NCBI GenBank assembly: GCA_024762625.1
Contig: JANTHA010000090.1
Span: 1 to 8,178, forward strand
Length of the DNA stretch: 8,178 nt
Reading direction: 5' to 3'
Source: Thiotrichaceae bacterium
GTDB taxonomy: Bacteria > Pseudomonadota > Gammaproteobacteria > Thiotrichales > Thiotrichaceae
Each line of letters opens with the position of its first letter. Position 1 is the first letter of the stretch. The notes beneath the pieces were generated by a model. That model saw nothing but the letters and a program-made list of their open reading frames with translations. It did not search any database and was not told the origin of the DNA. Made by a program: the position numbers and the translations under genes. Below, one piece after another: positions 1-6,638 of the stretch.

Positions 1-1185
1 GTTTTGCTCGAAGATGGACGTCTCATCATTAACGGCGGTAACAACCGCGTGCCAACCACCAGTGTTTTTGATTTTAGAACCAACCAGTGGACAAAAGGCG
101 CTTCCATGAACCGCGGGCGCTGGTATCCAACCAGCGTGGCATTGCCCGATAAAACAGTATTTACAGCCCTCGGAACCGCCGGTGGCCAATATCCCGAATT
201 GTGGAGCGAAGCCAATGGCTGGAAAGTACTCACAGGCATCAATCTGCAAAAACCTATTCTGGATTATAACAATTATTATGAACGCGAATGGTGGCCACTG
301 TTTCATGTTGACCCACGCGGCAAAGTATTCCATTCTGGTCCAACGCCAAAAATGCATGTGATTGATACTGCAGGCGTTGGCAATATTCGCGAGGTTGGCC
401 CTGAAATACATAGCTGGTATCCCAAACACGGAACTACCGTCATGTATGACGAAGGCAAGCTGTTGGTCGCTGGTGGCGCAATCGCCGGAGACAATCTGAA
501 GAGCGCCAACAAAGCGATGATTATCGACATCAATGGCGATACGCCCGTGGTAACCCCGATTGAGCCGATGAAATATGCGCGTAAATTCCATAATGGCGTG
601 ATTCTGCCTACAGGTGAAGTGCTGGTGGCGGGAGGCAATACCTCTGGTTTGAAATTCAGTGATGTCGGAAGCATCCTGCCAGCTGAAATATGGAACCCGG
701 CAACAAAAAAATGGCGCACCGTCTCCAGCATCTCCGTACCGCGCAACTATCATTCCGTCGCCCTGCTGCTCCCCGATGGACGTGTTTTCTCAAGTGGCGG
801 CGGTCTTTGTGCGCCATGCGCAGCTGACCATCCAAATACCCAGATTTACACCCCGCCCTATCTCTATGATGAAAATGGCAATCTTGCCAGGCGCCCCGTT
901 ATCAGCAATGCGCCAGACACGATTAAACATGGGCAAACGCTAACGCTGCAAAGTGATATGGATATTAGCCGTTTTTCGATGATAAAAATGTCATCGACGA
1001 CACATGCTGTCAATACGGATTTGCGTTACCTGAAAGTACCCTTTACAAAAGAAAGCAATGGCGAATATAGCCTGACCATGCACGCCAATAGAAATATTCT
1101 GACGCCTGGCTACTGGATGCTTTTTGCCATCAATTCAAAAGGCGTGCCTTCTAAAGCAAAGATTCTGCAAATAAAAACACAAGGT
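1..1185 (+). other. Galactose-oxidase/glyoxal-oxidase-like module of the fusion protein
   Basis: This stretch encodes the copper-radical oxidase core. Tyr codon 124-126, the Tyr-His pair at 748-753 and the His codon 1003-1005 fall in contexts that match galactose oxidase Tyr272, Tyr495-His496 and His581. The segment GGGLCAPC followed by NTQIYTPPYLY matches the galactose oxidase region that carries a CxxC disulphide. Galactose oxidase has a stacking Trp (Trp290) after the FTIGG strand. Here the same strand reads FTALGTAGG with no Trp, so substrate preference probably differs from galactose. The alignment is from memory of the family, not computed. Confidence 0.85.
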
Positions 1186-4100
1186 TCGCCTAATATTATT
1201 CAACCGAATGAGCAGGCGAGCCTCGTTGGCAGTCAGGTCTTAATGAACATACAGGCAACTGATCCTGATAATGAACCATTACATTACAGCGCAAATAACT
1301 TGCCACAGGGATTATCTATCAATCAAGACACCGGGGAAATTAGCGGCATACCAGAAACCCTGGAAAATCGAATTGTCAGCATCACTGTCGTTAATTCCAC
1401 AGTAAAAAATACAGTAAGATTCGAATGGAAGATATTCCCCAGAAGAAGACTGCCTGGCGTTTCCTATGACCTTTATGTCAATCCCGACTCGAATACTCCC
1501 TGGCTTGATCTTCCAGATTTTTCTCAATTGAGCATAGATAGTTACGGAGTTTCGGCTAATTTTCATTTGCCGGATATTAGCGCTGGGCCAGTTAACAACC
1601 TGGCCATACGTTTCTCTACACATATGTATATTGAAAATAGAGGGGAATATACGTTTTATCTCAACTCCAGCAATGGAAGCAAACTCTGGATCGACGATAG
1701 TTTACTCATAGAAAGTAATCAACAACTTAATAGCCAGGAAAAACAGGCTTCTATTTTTCTTGATAAGGGCGAACATACCATCATTTTCGCCTATACAAGA
1801 AACGCTTCGAATAGCACACCTGAATTAACCTATCGGGGACCAGGCTTTGACCGACAAACAATTGCGTCTTCCAAATTATTGCAAAATCCTTTGCATAATG
1901 TTGCGCCTCAGATAATAAACCGTATAGATCAACAAAATATCAACATACATTCACAGCTTGATTTAAATATCATAGCCAATGACGCTAATAATGATTTACT
2001 TGAATTTACAGCACAGGGTCTTCCTCCTGGAATCCAGCTTGACTCCTCAACCGGCCACATTTACGGACAAGCAACAACCATTGGTGAATATACAAGCCGT
2101 ATTACAGTCCACGATGCTGAGAATGAATCAGACAGTATTGTAATAAACTGGGTCGTATCAGGCGAGCTCAGTGTAAACCACTTTGCCGATAAGCCCAGAC
2201 CCGTTGACACAGAACGCACATTCACTTTGAAAACCAATGGTGGAATCAATAATCGTTTTAAATGGAATTTTGGCGATGGCAGTCCTACAACTGCCTATTC
2301 TACGGAACCGAGCATTAGCCACACATTTGTAAGACCCGGCAGATACACTATTACAGCCACCATTGAAACAGGGCAAAACGGCGCAAGAAAACTAATAAAC
2401 TATCAATTTATACAATCCATTTTTGCCAGAATAAATACCCGACTAAAGCCAGCAGTTTCCATGAGCGTTATCTATGATCAACGCGAACCAATTAATCGCC
2501 TCTGGAATGTCAACCCGGACAATAACACCGTGACTGCATATCATCCATTCATGCACGCCAAACTCGCCGAAATCGCCGTTGGCAAACAGCCGCGTTCACT
2601 GGCCAAAAACCCCTCCGATGGAACTATCTGGGTGGTAAATAAAGATTCGGCAACAATCAGCATCATTGACGCCATGCAAATGAAAGTCGTGCGGACAATC
2701 TCTCTACCCCATGCTTCACAACCCTATGGAATCGTGTTTTCTCCTGTTGACCCGTATGCCTATGTGACGCTTGAAGGAACAAGCAAATTAATTCAGCTAG
2801 ACTCCGGCACGGAAAAAATAACTAAAACACTGGATGTCGGTGCTTATCCGAGACATCTTTCCATCAGCGCTGATGGCGAAACCATTTATATCAGTCGCTA
2901 CATCACCCCTCCGCTTCCGGGTGAAAATACCGGAAACCCAAAAACAGAAATCAACGGAAAGCCGTACGGCGGCGAATTGATTGTGGTCGATGTAAACAGC
3001 TTTAGCATAAAAAATACCATCATTTTAAAACACAGTGAAAGACCGGATTCCGCCCGTGAGGCAAGAGGCATACCAAATTATCTGGGCACTGTCGCACTAT
3101 CGCCGGATGGAACAACCGCATGGGTTCCGTCCAAGCAGGACAATATCAAGCGCGGCGCGTTTCGCGATGGCAAACCTCTAACCCATGATACCGCTATCCG
3201 AAGCGTCACCTCGAAAATTGACCTTGTAAATGAAAAAGAGCTAACCGAAAGCCGCATAGACCATGATAATGCGGGAATTGCCAGCGCAGCAATCTACGGA
3301 AAATACGGCAACCTTGTTTTTGTGGCGCTTGAAGGTAGCCGCGAAGTCGAAGTGATAGACGCTTACAGTAACGAACCCCTGTTTCGTTTTGATTCAGGCG
3401 GACATGCGCCTCAGGGTCTGGCGCTCTCTCCTGATGGTTTAACTCTGTTCGTACACAACTTCATGGAGCGCGCCATCACGGTTTTCGATCTTCATGATCT
3501 GATTTACGGACTTGGCAACAGCGTACAACTGAAAGCAACTTACCCGCTTGTAGAAAATGAAAAACTTTCACCGCAAATATTACATGGCAAACAATTATTC
3601 TATGATTCCCGTGATGAACGGCTATCCAGAGAAAAATATTCGAGTTGCGCCCAATGTCATAATGAAGGCAATACCGATGGTCGCGTCTGGGATATGGGTA
3701 ATTTCGGCGAAGGCTTAAGAAACACCATCAGTCTGATTGGTCATGAAGGCGCCAAACAGGGGCCGCTGCACTGGAGCGCCAATTTTAATGAAGTCCAGGA
3801 TTTTGAAATTCAAATCCGCAATTTATCCGGCGGCAAAGGCTTGATTGCAAATAATCTGTTTCACGCCAGTCATGATCCCAGCCAGGACATCAAGGCAGGC
3901 TTGAGCCAGGACTTTGATGATCTGGCAAGCTATCTGGAATCTCTTGGCAAGATACCGGACAGCCCTTTTAAAACGAGCAATGGAAAATTGACCGAGCGCG
4001 CCAAAAAGGGGGAAAAACTGTTTATTCAAAAAGGCTGTCAAAAATGCCACTCGGGAAAACACTTTACAGACAAGGCAGGAAAACGGCTTCACAACATCGG

Positions 4101-4488
4101 CACCATAAAACCGAGCAGCGGGAAACGCTTGAATGGCGCGCTCACAGGCATAAACACACCCACCTTACGCGGCTTATGGAAAACAGCGCCCTATTTACAT
4201 GACGGTTCAGCCCGAACCTTACAGGATGCGATTAAACAAATGCCAGCGGCAACTACTGCAGAAGAACGCGATCTGCTGGCTGAATATCTGATGCAGATTG
4301 ATGGCAATACGCCGCAACCCGGGAAAGGAAGCAACGACGGCGATAACAGTAACTCAACGCCAGCGCAAGACTCTGGTGGAGGCGGCGGCTCCTTACCCAT
4401 ACAAGGATTGCTGATACTATTCTGGCTAGGTTTATGGCGCTATTTTTATCAACCCATATTTTACTCCCTACGCCGAGCCATATCCTAA
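1..4488 (+). CDS. Copper-radical oxidase / PA14 / PKD / YVTN propeller / di-haem peroxidase fusion protein (5' partial)
   Basis: The open frame runs in from the left edge (1495 residues visible, stop TAA), so start and signal peptide are not seen; the TTG at 4 is only an internal Leu. Residues 1-290 are kelch-type blades of a galactose-oxidase-like propeller and 300-395 its C-terminal domain (DUF1929). By resemblance to galactose oxidase, copper ligands are Tyr42 (RGRWYP), Tyr250-His251 (RNYHS) and His335 (TTHAVNTD). The Cys that would cross-link to Tyr42 should lie just upstream of the window. Then come an Ig-like putative domain (397-480), PA14 (484-625), a second Ig-like domain (635-720), PKD (722-810, WNFGDGSP and HTFVRPGRY), a YVTN propeller (820-1180) and a di-haem peroxidase-like domain (1190-1440) with two CxxCH sites (1216-1220, 1346-1350). 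The tail resembles GlyGly-CTERM. The c-type haems require a location outside the cytoplasm. The family oxidises alcohols or aldehydes with oxygen, giving hydrogen peroxide; the substrate here is unknown. Confidence 0.9.
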   Translation, partial: VLLEDGRLIINGGNNRVPTTSVFDFRTNQWTKGASMNRGRWYPTSVALPDKTVFTALGTAGGQYPELWSEANGWKVLTGINLQKPILDYNNYYEREWWPLFHVDPRGKVFHSGPTPKMHVIDTAGVGNIREVGPEIHSWYPKHGTTVMYDEGKLLVAGGAIAGDNLKSANKAMIIDINGDTPVVTPIEPMKYARKFHNGVILPTGEVLVAGGNTSGLKFSDVGSILPAEIWNPATKKWRTVSSISVPRNYHSVALLLPDGRVFSSGGGLCAPCAADHPNTQIYTPPYLYDENGNLARRPVISNAPDTIKHGQTLTLQSDMDISRFSMIKMSSTTHAVNTDLRYLKVPFTKESNGEYSLTMHANRNILTPGYWMLFAINSKGVPSKAKILQIKTQGSPNIIQPNEQASLVGSQVLMNIQATDPDNEPLHYSANNLPQGLSINQDTGEISGIPETLENRIVSITVVNSTVKNTVRFEWKIFPRRRLPGVSYDLYVNPDSNTPWLDLPDFSQLSIDSYGVSANFHLPDISAGPVNNLAIRFSTHMYIENRGEYTFYLNSSNGSKLWIDDSLLIESNQQLNSQEKQASIFLDKGEHTIIFAYTRNASNSTPELTYRGPGFDRQTIASSKLLQNPLHNVAPQIINRIDQQNINIHSQLDLNIIANDANNDLLEFTAQGLPPGIQLDSSTGHIYGQATTIGEYTSRITVHDAENESDSIVINWVVSGELSVNHFADKPRPVDTERTFTLKTNGGINNRFKWNFGDGSPTTAYSTEPSISHTFVRPGRYTITATIETGQNGARKLINYQFIQSIFARINTRLKPAVSMSVIYDQREPINRLWNVNPDNNTVTAYHPFMHAKLAEIAVGKQPRSLAKNPSDGTIWVVNKDSATISIIDAMQMKVVRTISLPHASQPYGIVFSPVDPYAYVTLEGTSKLIQLDSGTEKITKTLDVGAYPRHLSISADGETIYISRYITPPLPGENTGNPKTEINGKPYGGELIVVDVNSFSIKNTIILKHSERPDSAREARGIPNYLGTVALSPDGTTAWVPSKQDNIKRGAFRDGKPLTHDTAIRSVTSKIDLVNEKELTESRIDHDNAGIASAAIYGKYGNLVFVALEGSREVEVIDAYSNEPLFRFDSGGHAPQGLALSPDGLTLFVHNFMERAITVFDLHDLIYGLGNSVQLKATYPLVENEKLSPQILHGKQLFYDSRDERLSREKYSSCAQCHNEGNTDGRVWDMGNFGEGLRNTISLIGHEGAKQGPLHWSANFNEVQDFEIQIRNLSGGKGLIANNLFHASHDPSQDIKAGLSQDFDDLASYLESLGKIPDSPFKTSNGKLTERAKKGEKLFIQKGCQKCHSGKHFTDKAGKRLHNIGTIKPSSGKRLNGALTGINTPTLRGLWKTAPYLHDGSARTLQDAIKQMPAATTAEERDLLAEYLMQIDGNTPQPGKGSNDGDNSNSTPAQDSGGGGGSLPIQGLLILFWLGLWRYFYQPIFYSLRRAIS
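1190..2430 (+). other. Ig-like / PA14 / Ig-like / PKD linker modules of the fusion protein
   Basis: Two Ig-like putative domains (He_PIG type) bracket a PA14 domain. They share the pattern of an Asp/Asn-rich turn, a short strand, LPxGL or LPPGI, then a DxxTGxIxG turn (about 1258-1353 and 1981-2070), so they look like copies of one domain. PA14 is recognised from YTFYLNSSNGSKLWIDD followed by LDKGEHTI. PKD is recognised from WNFGDGSP and HTFVRPGRYTI. In other proteins such modules bind carbohydrate or act as spacers. The DNA is AT-rich: I count about 36% G+C in 1681-1800 against about 51% in 541-660. Confidence 0.8.
2460..4320 (+). other. YVTN beta-propeller plus di-haem cytochrome c peroxidase-like module
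   Basis: Repeats of the form PxxLAxxPxDGTIWVVNKDSATISIID and LALSPDGLTLFVHN mark a YVTN-type propeller. After it, the first haem site CAQCH is at 3646-3660 and the second, CQKCH, at 4036-4050. The NTPTLRGLWKTAPYLHDG segment (4153-4206) is the hallmark of bacterial di-haem peroxidases and MauG relatives, followed by a Met (4240-4242) at the spacing expected for an axial ligand of the second haem. The GPLHW His between the two haem sites could be a distal residue at the peroxidatic haem. Family members reduce hydrogen peroxide or oxidise protein side chains; which applies here cannot be read from sequence. Confidence 0.85.
4372..4485 (+). other. GlyGly-CTERM-like C-terminal sorting tail
   Basis: The last 38 residues start with Ser and five Gly, then Ser, then a hydrophobic stretch (LLILFWLGLW) and a basic end (Arg, and later Arg-Arg). 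This order of Gly-rich motif, membrane segment and basic residues is that of GlyGly-CTERM signals, which rhomboid-type proteases (rhombosortases) cleave in many Gammaproteobacteria. The part after the membrane segment is longer (about 15 residues) than is typical, so a plain C-terminal membrane anchor is an alternative. No rhombosortase gene is in the window. Confidence 0.6.
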
Positions 4489-4536
4489 TCCAAAAGTTTT
4501 TCCGCCTTCATGCATGCTTCATGGCAAAATAAGTCC

Positions 4537-5640
4537 ATGAACAGCTCCTTACACAAACGCAAAAAAGTCATCGTCGGCATGTCTGGCGGTGTTGATTCTT
4601 CCGTCGCCGCCCTCCTGTTGATTGAACAGGGATACCAGGTCGAAGGACTGTTCATGAAAAACTGGGAAGAAGACGATACTGAAGAATATTGCACTGCCGA
4701 GACCGACCTGGCCGATGCGCAATCCGTTAGCGATCAGCTGGGCATACCACTCCATACCGTAAATTTTTCCAGTGAATACTGGGATAATGTATTTGAATAT
4801 TTCCTTGCCGAATACCGCGCCGGACGCACCCCTAACCCGGACATCATGTGCAATAAGGAAATCAAGTTCAAGGCCTTCCTGGACTATGCAATAAACATGG
4901 GCGCCGATTTTATAGCAACCGGACATTACGCGCGGCTTGACCGAAGCAAACCCTTATTGAAAATGCTAAAGGGAGTGGATGAGAACAAGGATCAAAGCTA
5001 TTTTTTGTACACTCTGCAACAACATCAGCTTGAGCGTAGTCTGTTTCCGCTGGGTGAAATCAACAAGCCCGAAGTTCGCAAACTGGCGCAACAGGCTGGC
5101 TTTGATACTGCAAACAAAAAAGACAGCACCGGCATCTGCTTTATTGGAGAACGCAAGTTCAGAGACTTTTTGCAACGCTTTATAGCCGCCCAGCCGGGTG
5201 AAATTGTGGACAAGCAGGGCAAGGTCATCGGCGAACATCAGGGACTGATGTATTACACGCTGGGTCAACGACAGGGTCTGGGCATTGGCGGCTTGAAAAC
5301 AGCCTCGGAAGCGCCCTGGTTTGTCGCTGCCAAAGACCTTGACAATAACCGGCTGATTGCCGTACAAGGACATGATCATCCGATGTTGTTAAAACAGTGC
5401 TTGAGCGCATCACAATGTCACTGGATCGCGGGCGCGCCGCCGGCCACGCAGTTTTACTGCAAGGCAAAAACACGCTACCGTCAACACGGGCAAGCCTGCG
5501 AGGTCAATATTGACGAATCAGGAAACGCGCAGGTGCGCTTCAGTGAAGCCCAGCGCGCCATAACTCCCGGACAATCCGTTGTATTTTATGATGGCGACAT
5601 CTGCCTCGGCGGCGGTATTATTGATAGTTCAGCAAATTAA
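4537..5640 (+). CDS. mnmA: tRNA-specific 2-thiouridylase MnmA
   Basis: MnmA activates U34 of tRNA-Lys, -Glu and -Gln with ATP and replaces its C2 oxygen with sulphur passed down a relay from a cysteine desulfurase. The protein acts in the cytoplasm. The ATP pyrophosphatase P-loop GMSGGVDSS is at residues 14-22. The two catalytic cysteines are Cys105 ([11 protein letters not shown]) and Cys201 ([12 protein letters not shown]), and the [11 protein letters not shown] and CLGGGII segments also match the family. I chose ATG 4537 (367 residues, E. coli protein 368) over the in-frame ATG 4510, which adds nine residues with no family match. No strong ribosome binding site precedes either start. The gene begins 48 bases after the large fusion gene and ends 14 bases before gloA, with which it probably shares a transcript. 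Nothing looks damaged. Confidence 0.97.
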   Translation: MNSSLHKRKKVIVGMSGGVDSSVAALLLIEQGYQVEGLFMKNWEEDDTEEYCTAETDLADAQSVSDQLGIPLHTVNFSSEYWDNVFEYFLAEYRAGRTPNPDIMCNKEIKFKAFLDYAINMGADFIATGHYARLDRSKPLLKMLKGVDENKDQSYFLYTLQQHQLERSLFPLGEINKPEVRKLAQQAGFDTANKKDSTGICFIGERKFRDFLQRFIAAQPGEIVDKQGKVIGEHQGLMYYTLGQRQGLGIGGLKTASEAPWFVAAKDLDNNRLIAVQGHDHPMLLKQCLSASQCHWIAGAPPATQFYCKAKTRYRQHGQACEVNIDESGNAQVRFSEAQRAITPGQSVVFYDGDICLGGGIIDSSAN

Positions 5641-5642
5641 CA

Positions 5643-5646
5643 AAGG
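5643..5646 (+). promoter_or_regulatory. Ribosome binding site of gloA
   Basis: AAGG lies eight bases before the gloA ATG, inside the 14-base gap after the mnmA stop. It supports the ATG at 5655. The gap is too small for an independent promoter unless that promoter lies inside mnmA. Confidence 0.6.
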
Positions 5647-5654
5647 CAAAAATC

Positions 5655-6038
5655 ATGAGAATACTACACACCATGCTGCGCGTCGGCGATCTGGAAAAAT
5701 CAATCAAGTTCTATACCCAGGTGCTCGGCATGAAAGAACTGCGCCGCAAAGACTACCCCGACGGAAAATTCACCCTGGCCTTTGTCGGCTATGGCGCTGA
5801 AGCAAACCATACGGTTCTGGAACTGACCTACAACTGGGGCGTTGATCATTACGAGATCGGCAGCGGTTTTGGCCATATTGCGATAGGCGTGCCGGATGTC
5901 TATGAAGCCTGCGAGAAAATGAAACAGGCGGGCGGAAAAATCATTCGCGATGCCGGCCCGATGAACGCCGGAAGCACCATTATCGCCTTTCTTGAAGACC
6001 CGGATGGTTACCAGATTGAGTTGATAGGGCGCGACTGA
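5655..6038 (+). CDS. gloA: Lactoylglutathione lyase (glyoxalase I)
   Basis: GloA turns the hemithioacetal of methylglyoxal and glutathione into S-lactoylglutathione, the first step of cytoplasmic methylglyoxal detoxification. The 127 residues form two vicinal-oxygen-chelate halves. All four metal ligands known from the E. coli enzyme are present at the same numbers: His5 (RILHTML), Glu56 (VLELTYN), His74 (GFGHIAI) and Glu122 (YQIELIG). The short form without long insertions fits the nickel-type bacterial class. The protein is only slightly shorter at its C-terminus than the E. coli enzyme (135). It lies 14 bases downstream of mnmA, so cotranscription is likely although the functions are unrelated. 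Its presence implies that the host makes glutathione. No clear hairpin terminator follows the stop. Confidence 0.97.
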   Translation: MRILHTMLRVGDLEKSIKFYTQVLGMKELRRKDYPDGKFTLAFVGYGAEANHTVLELTYNWGVDHYEIGSGFGHIAIGVPDVYEACEKMKQAGGKIIRDAGPMNAGSTIIAFLEDPDGYQIELIGRD

Positions 6039-6058
6039 GTCCAGGGAACCTAAATCGT

Positions 6059-6208
6059 ATGCTGGATGTTTTGAAAGTTCTGGAGCTTTTCGCCCTGCTG
6101 TTCGTACAGTATTTATTGCGCCTCCCGTCATCACTCTTTGGTGGATTTTCACAACCAGATGGATTGTTCATTCAACCCGAGACTGCTTCTAAATACTTTC
6201 CATTTTGA
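6059..6208 (+). CDS. Possible small hydrophobic protein (49 residues)
   Basis: An ATG-started frame of 49 codons begins 20 bases after gloA and ends in TGA, filling nearly all of the gap between gloA and the minus-strand lipoprotein gene. A possible ribosome binding site, AGGGA (6043-6047), lies 11 bases before the ATG, which is somewhat far. The first 20 residues are hydrophobic or amphipathic (MLDVLKVLELFALLFVQYLL); the remainder is Phe- and Pro-rich (LPSSLFGGF, SKYFPF). The last 20 bases overlap the 3' end of the lipoprotein gene on the other strand. I recognise no family. It may be a real small membrane-associated protein, a remnant, or chance. Confidence 0.3.
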   Translation: MLDVLKVLELFALLFVQYLLRLPSSLFGGFSQPDGLFIQPETASKYFPF

Positions 6209-6626
6209 CTCTCTCGGAATCAATGGGCGTACAGTGAACCTTGCTTAAAACTGTTTTCGTACTCGTTTTGCCATGCTCCAGTATGCACTCTGATCCCAGA
6301 CGATACAGCCTGAATACTTCAGGCCTACCCAGATCCCGCCCCAGAGAATGTTTACGCTGAACCACCAGCACATGACTTTGGGTAAGCGCATCCGGCGCAA
6401 GTAAAATATCAGCTTGATTAAGCGCAGTAGCAACGACATGACGTAGTTCTTCACGACTGGCGTCATCAGGATCGACGATAACCGCGGCTAGTGGAATCCT
6501 GTTTTTACCCATTTTTTTCTGACTTTTCTGTTGCTCTTTCAAAGTTAGGGAATGACAGGCCGTTAACGCTAAAAGGCTTATCAAAATACCCATAAACTGC
6601 ACCAACAATCTTGGCGATCGTCTCAT
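6189..6626 (-). CDS. Small lipoprotein of unknown function
   Basis: The product has 145 residues. It begins with a basic start (MRRSPR), a hydrophobic stretch and a lipobox LTAC at residues 21-24, so it should be cleaved and lipidated at Cys24. His at the next position gives no inner-membrane retention signal, so the outer membrane is likely. A Lys/Gln-rich linker (30-42) leads to a compact domain (43-145) with strands such as AAVIVD and HVLVVQ and two cysteines (114 and 132) that could form a disulphide. I do not recognise the family. The ATG at 6626 is preferred over the one at 6659: it places the signal peptide correctly, has GAGG about eight bases upstream, and overlaps the protease stop as ATGA. 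The coupling suggests work with the upstream protease, perhaps as an accessory factor; that is inference. Confidence 0.85.
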   Translation of the reverse strand: MRRSPRLLVQFMGILISLLALTACHSLTLKEQQKSQKKMGKNRIPLAAVIVDPDDASREELRHVVATALNQADILLAPDALTQSHVLVVQRKHSLGRDLGRPEVFRLYRLGSECILEHGKTSTKTVLSKVHCTPIDSERVKMESI

Positions 6627-6638
6627 CGCATCGGCCTC
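6623..6638 (-). promoter_or_regulatory. ATGA stop/start overlap and ribosome binding site joining protease and lipoprotein genes
   Basis: On the minus strand the lipoprotein ATG (6626-6624) shares bases with the protease TGA (6625-6623), giving ATGA. GAGG sits about eight bases before the ATG, inside the protease coding end. This is the usual arrangement for translational coupling and decides the lipoprotein start. Confidence 0.8.

Noticed and set aside
4..6. TTG as start codon of the large gene
   Set aside because: The frame is open to the window edge and begins within a kelch blade; the oxidase needs upstream sequence including the cross-linking Cys and a signal peptide.
808..819. CAPC as a third haem-binding site
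   Set aside because: No His follows the second Cys, and the place matches the CxxC disulphide region of galactose oxidase.
4455..4490. Possible promoter for mnmA in the end of the fusion gene
   Set aside because: Only weak TTTACT and TATCCT-like hexamers with poor match; not enough to call.
4510..4536. Upstream ATG of mnmA at 4510
   Set aside because: It adds nine residues without family match and has no ribosome binding site; the 4537 start gives the usual length.
6064..6090. Hairpin AAAGTT-CTGG-AGCTTT after gloA as a terminator
   Set aside because: Six weak pairs with a G-U, and no T-run after it.
5700..6152. 150-codon minus-strand ORF opposite gloA
   Set aside because: It is antisense to a gene with all catalytic residues intact and shows no recognisable domain.
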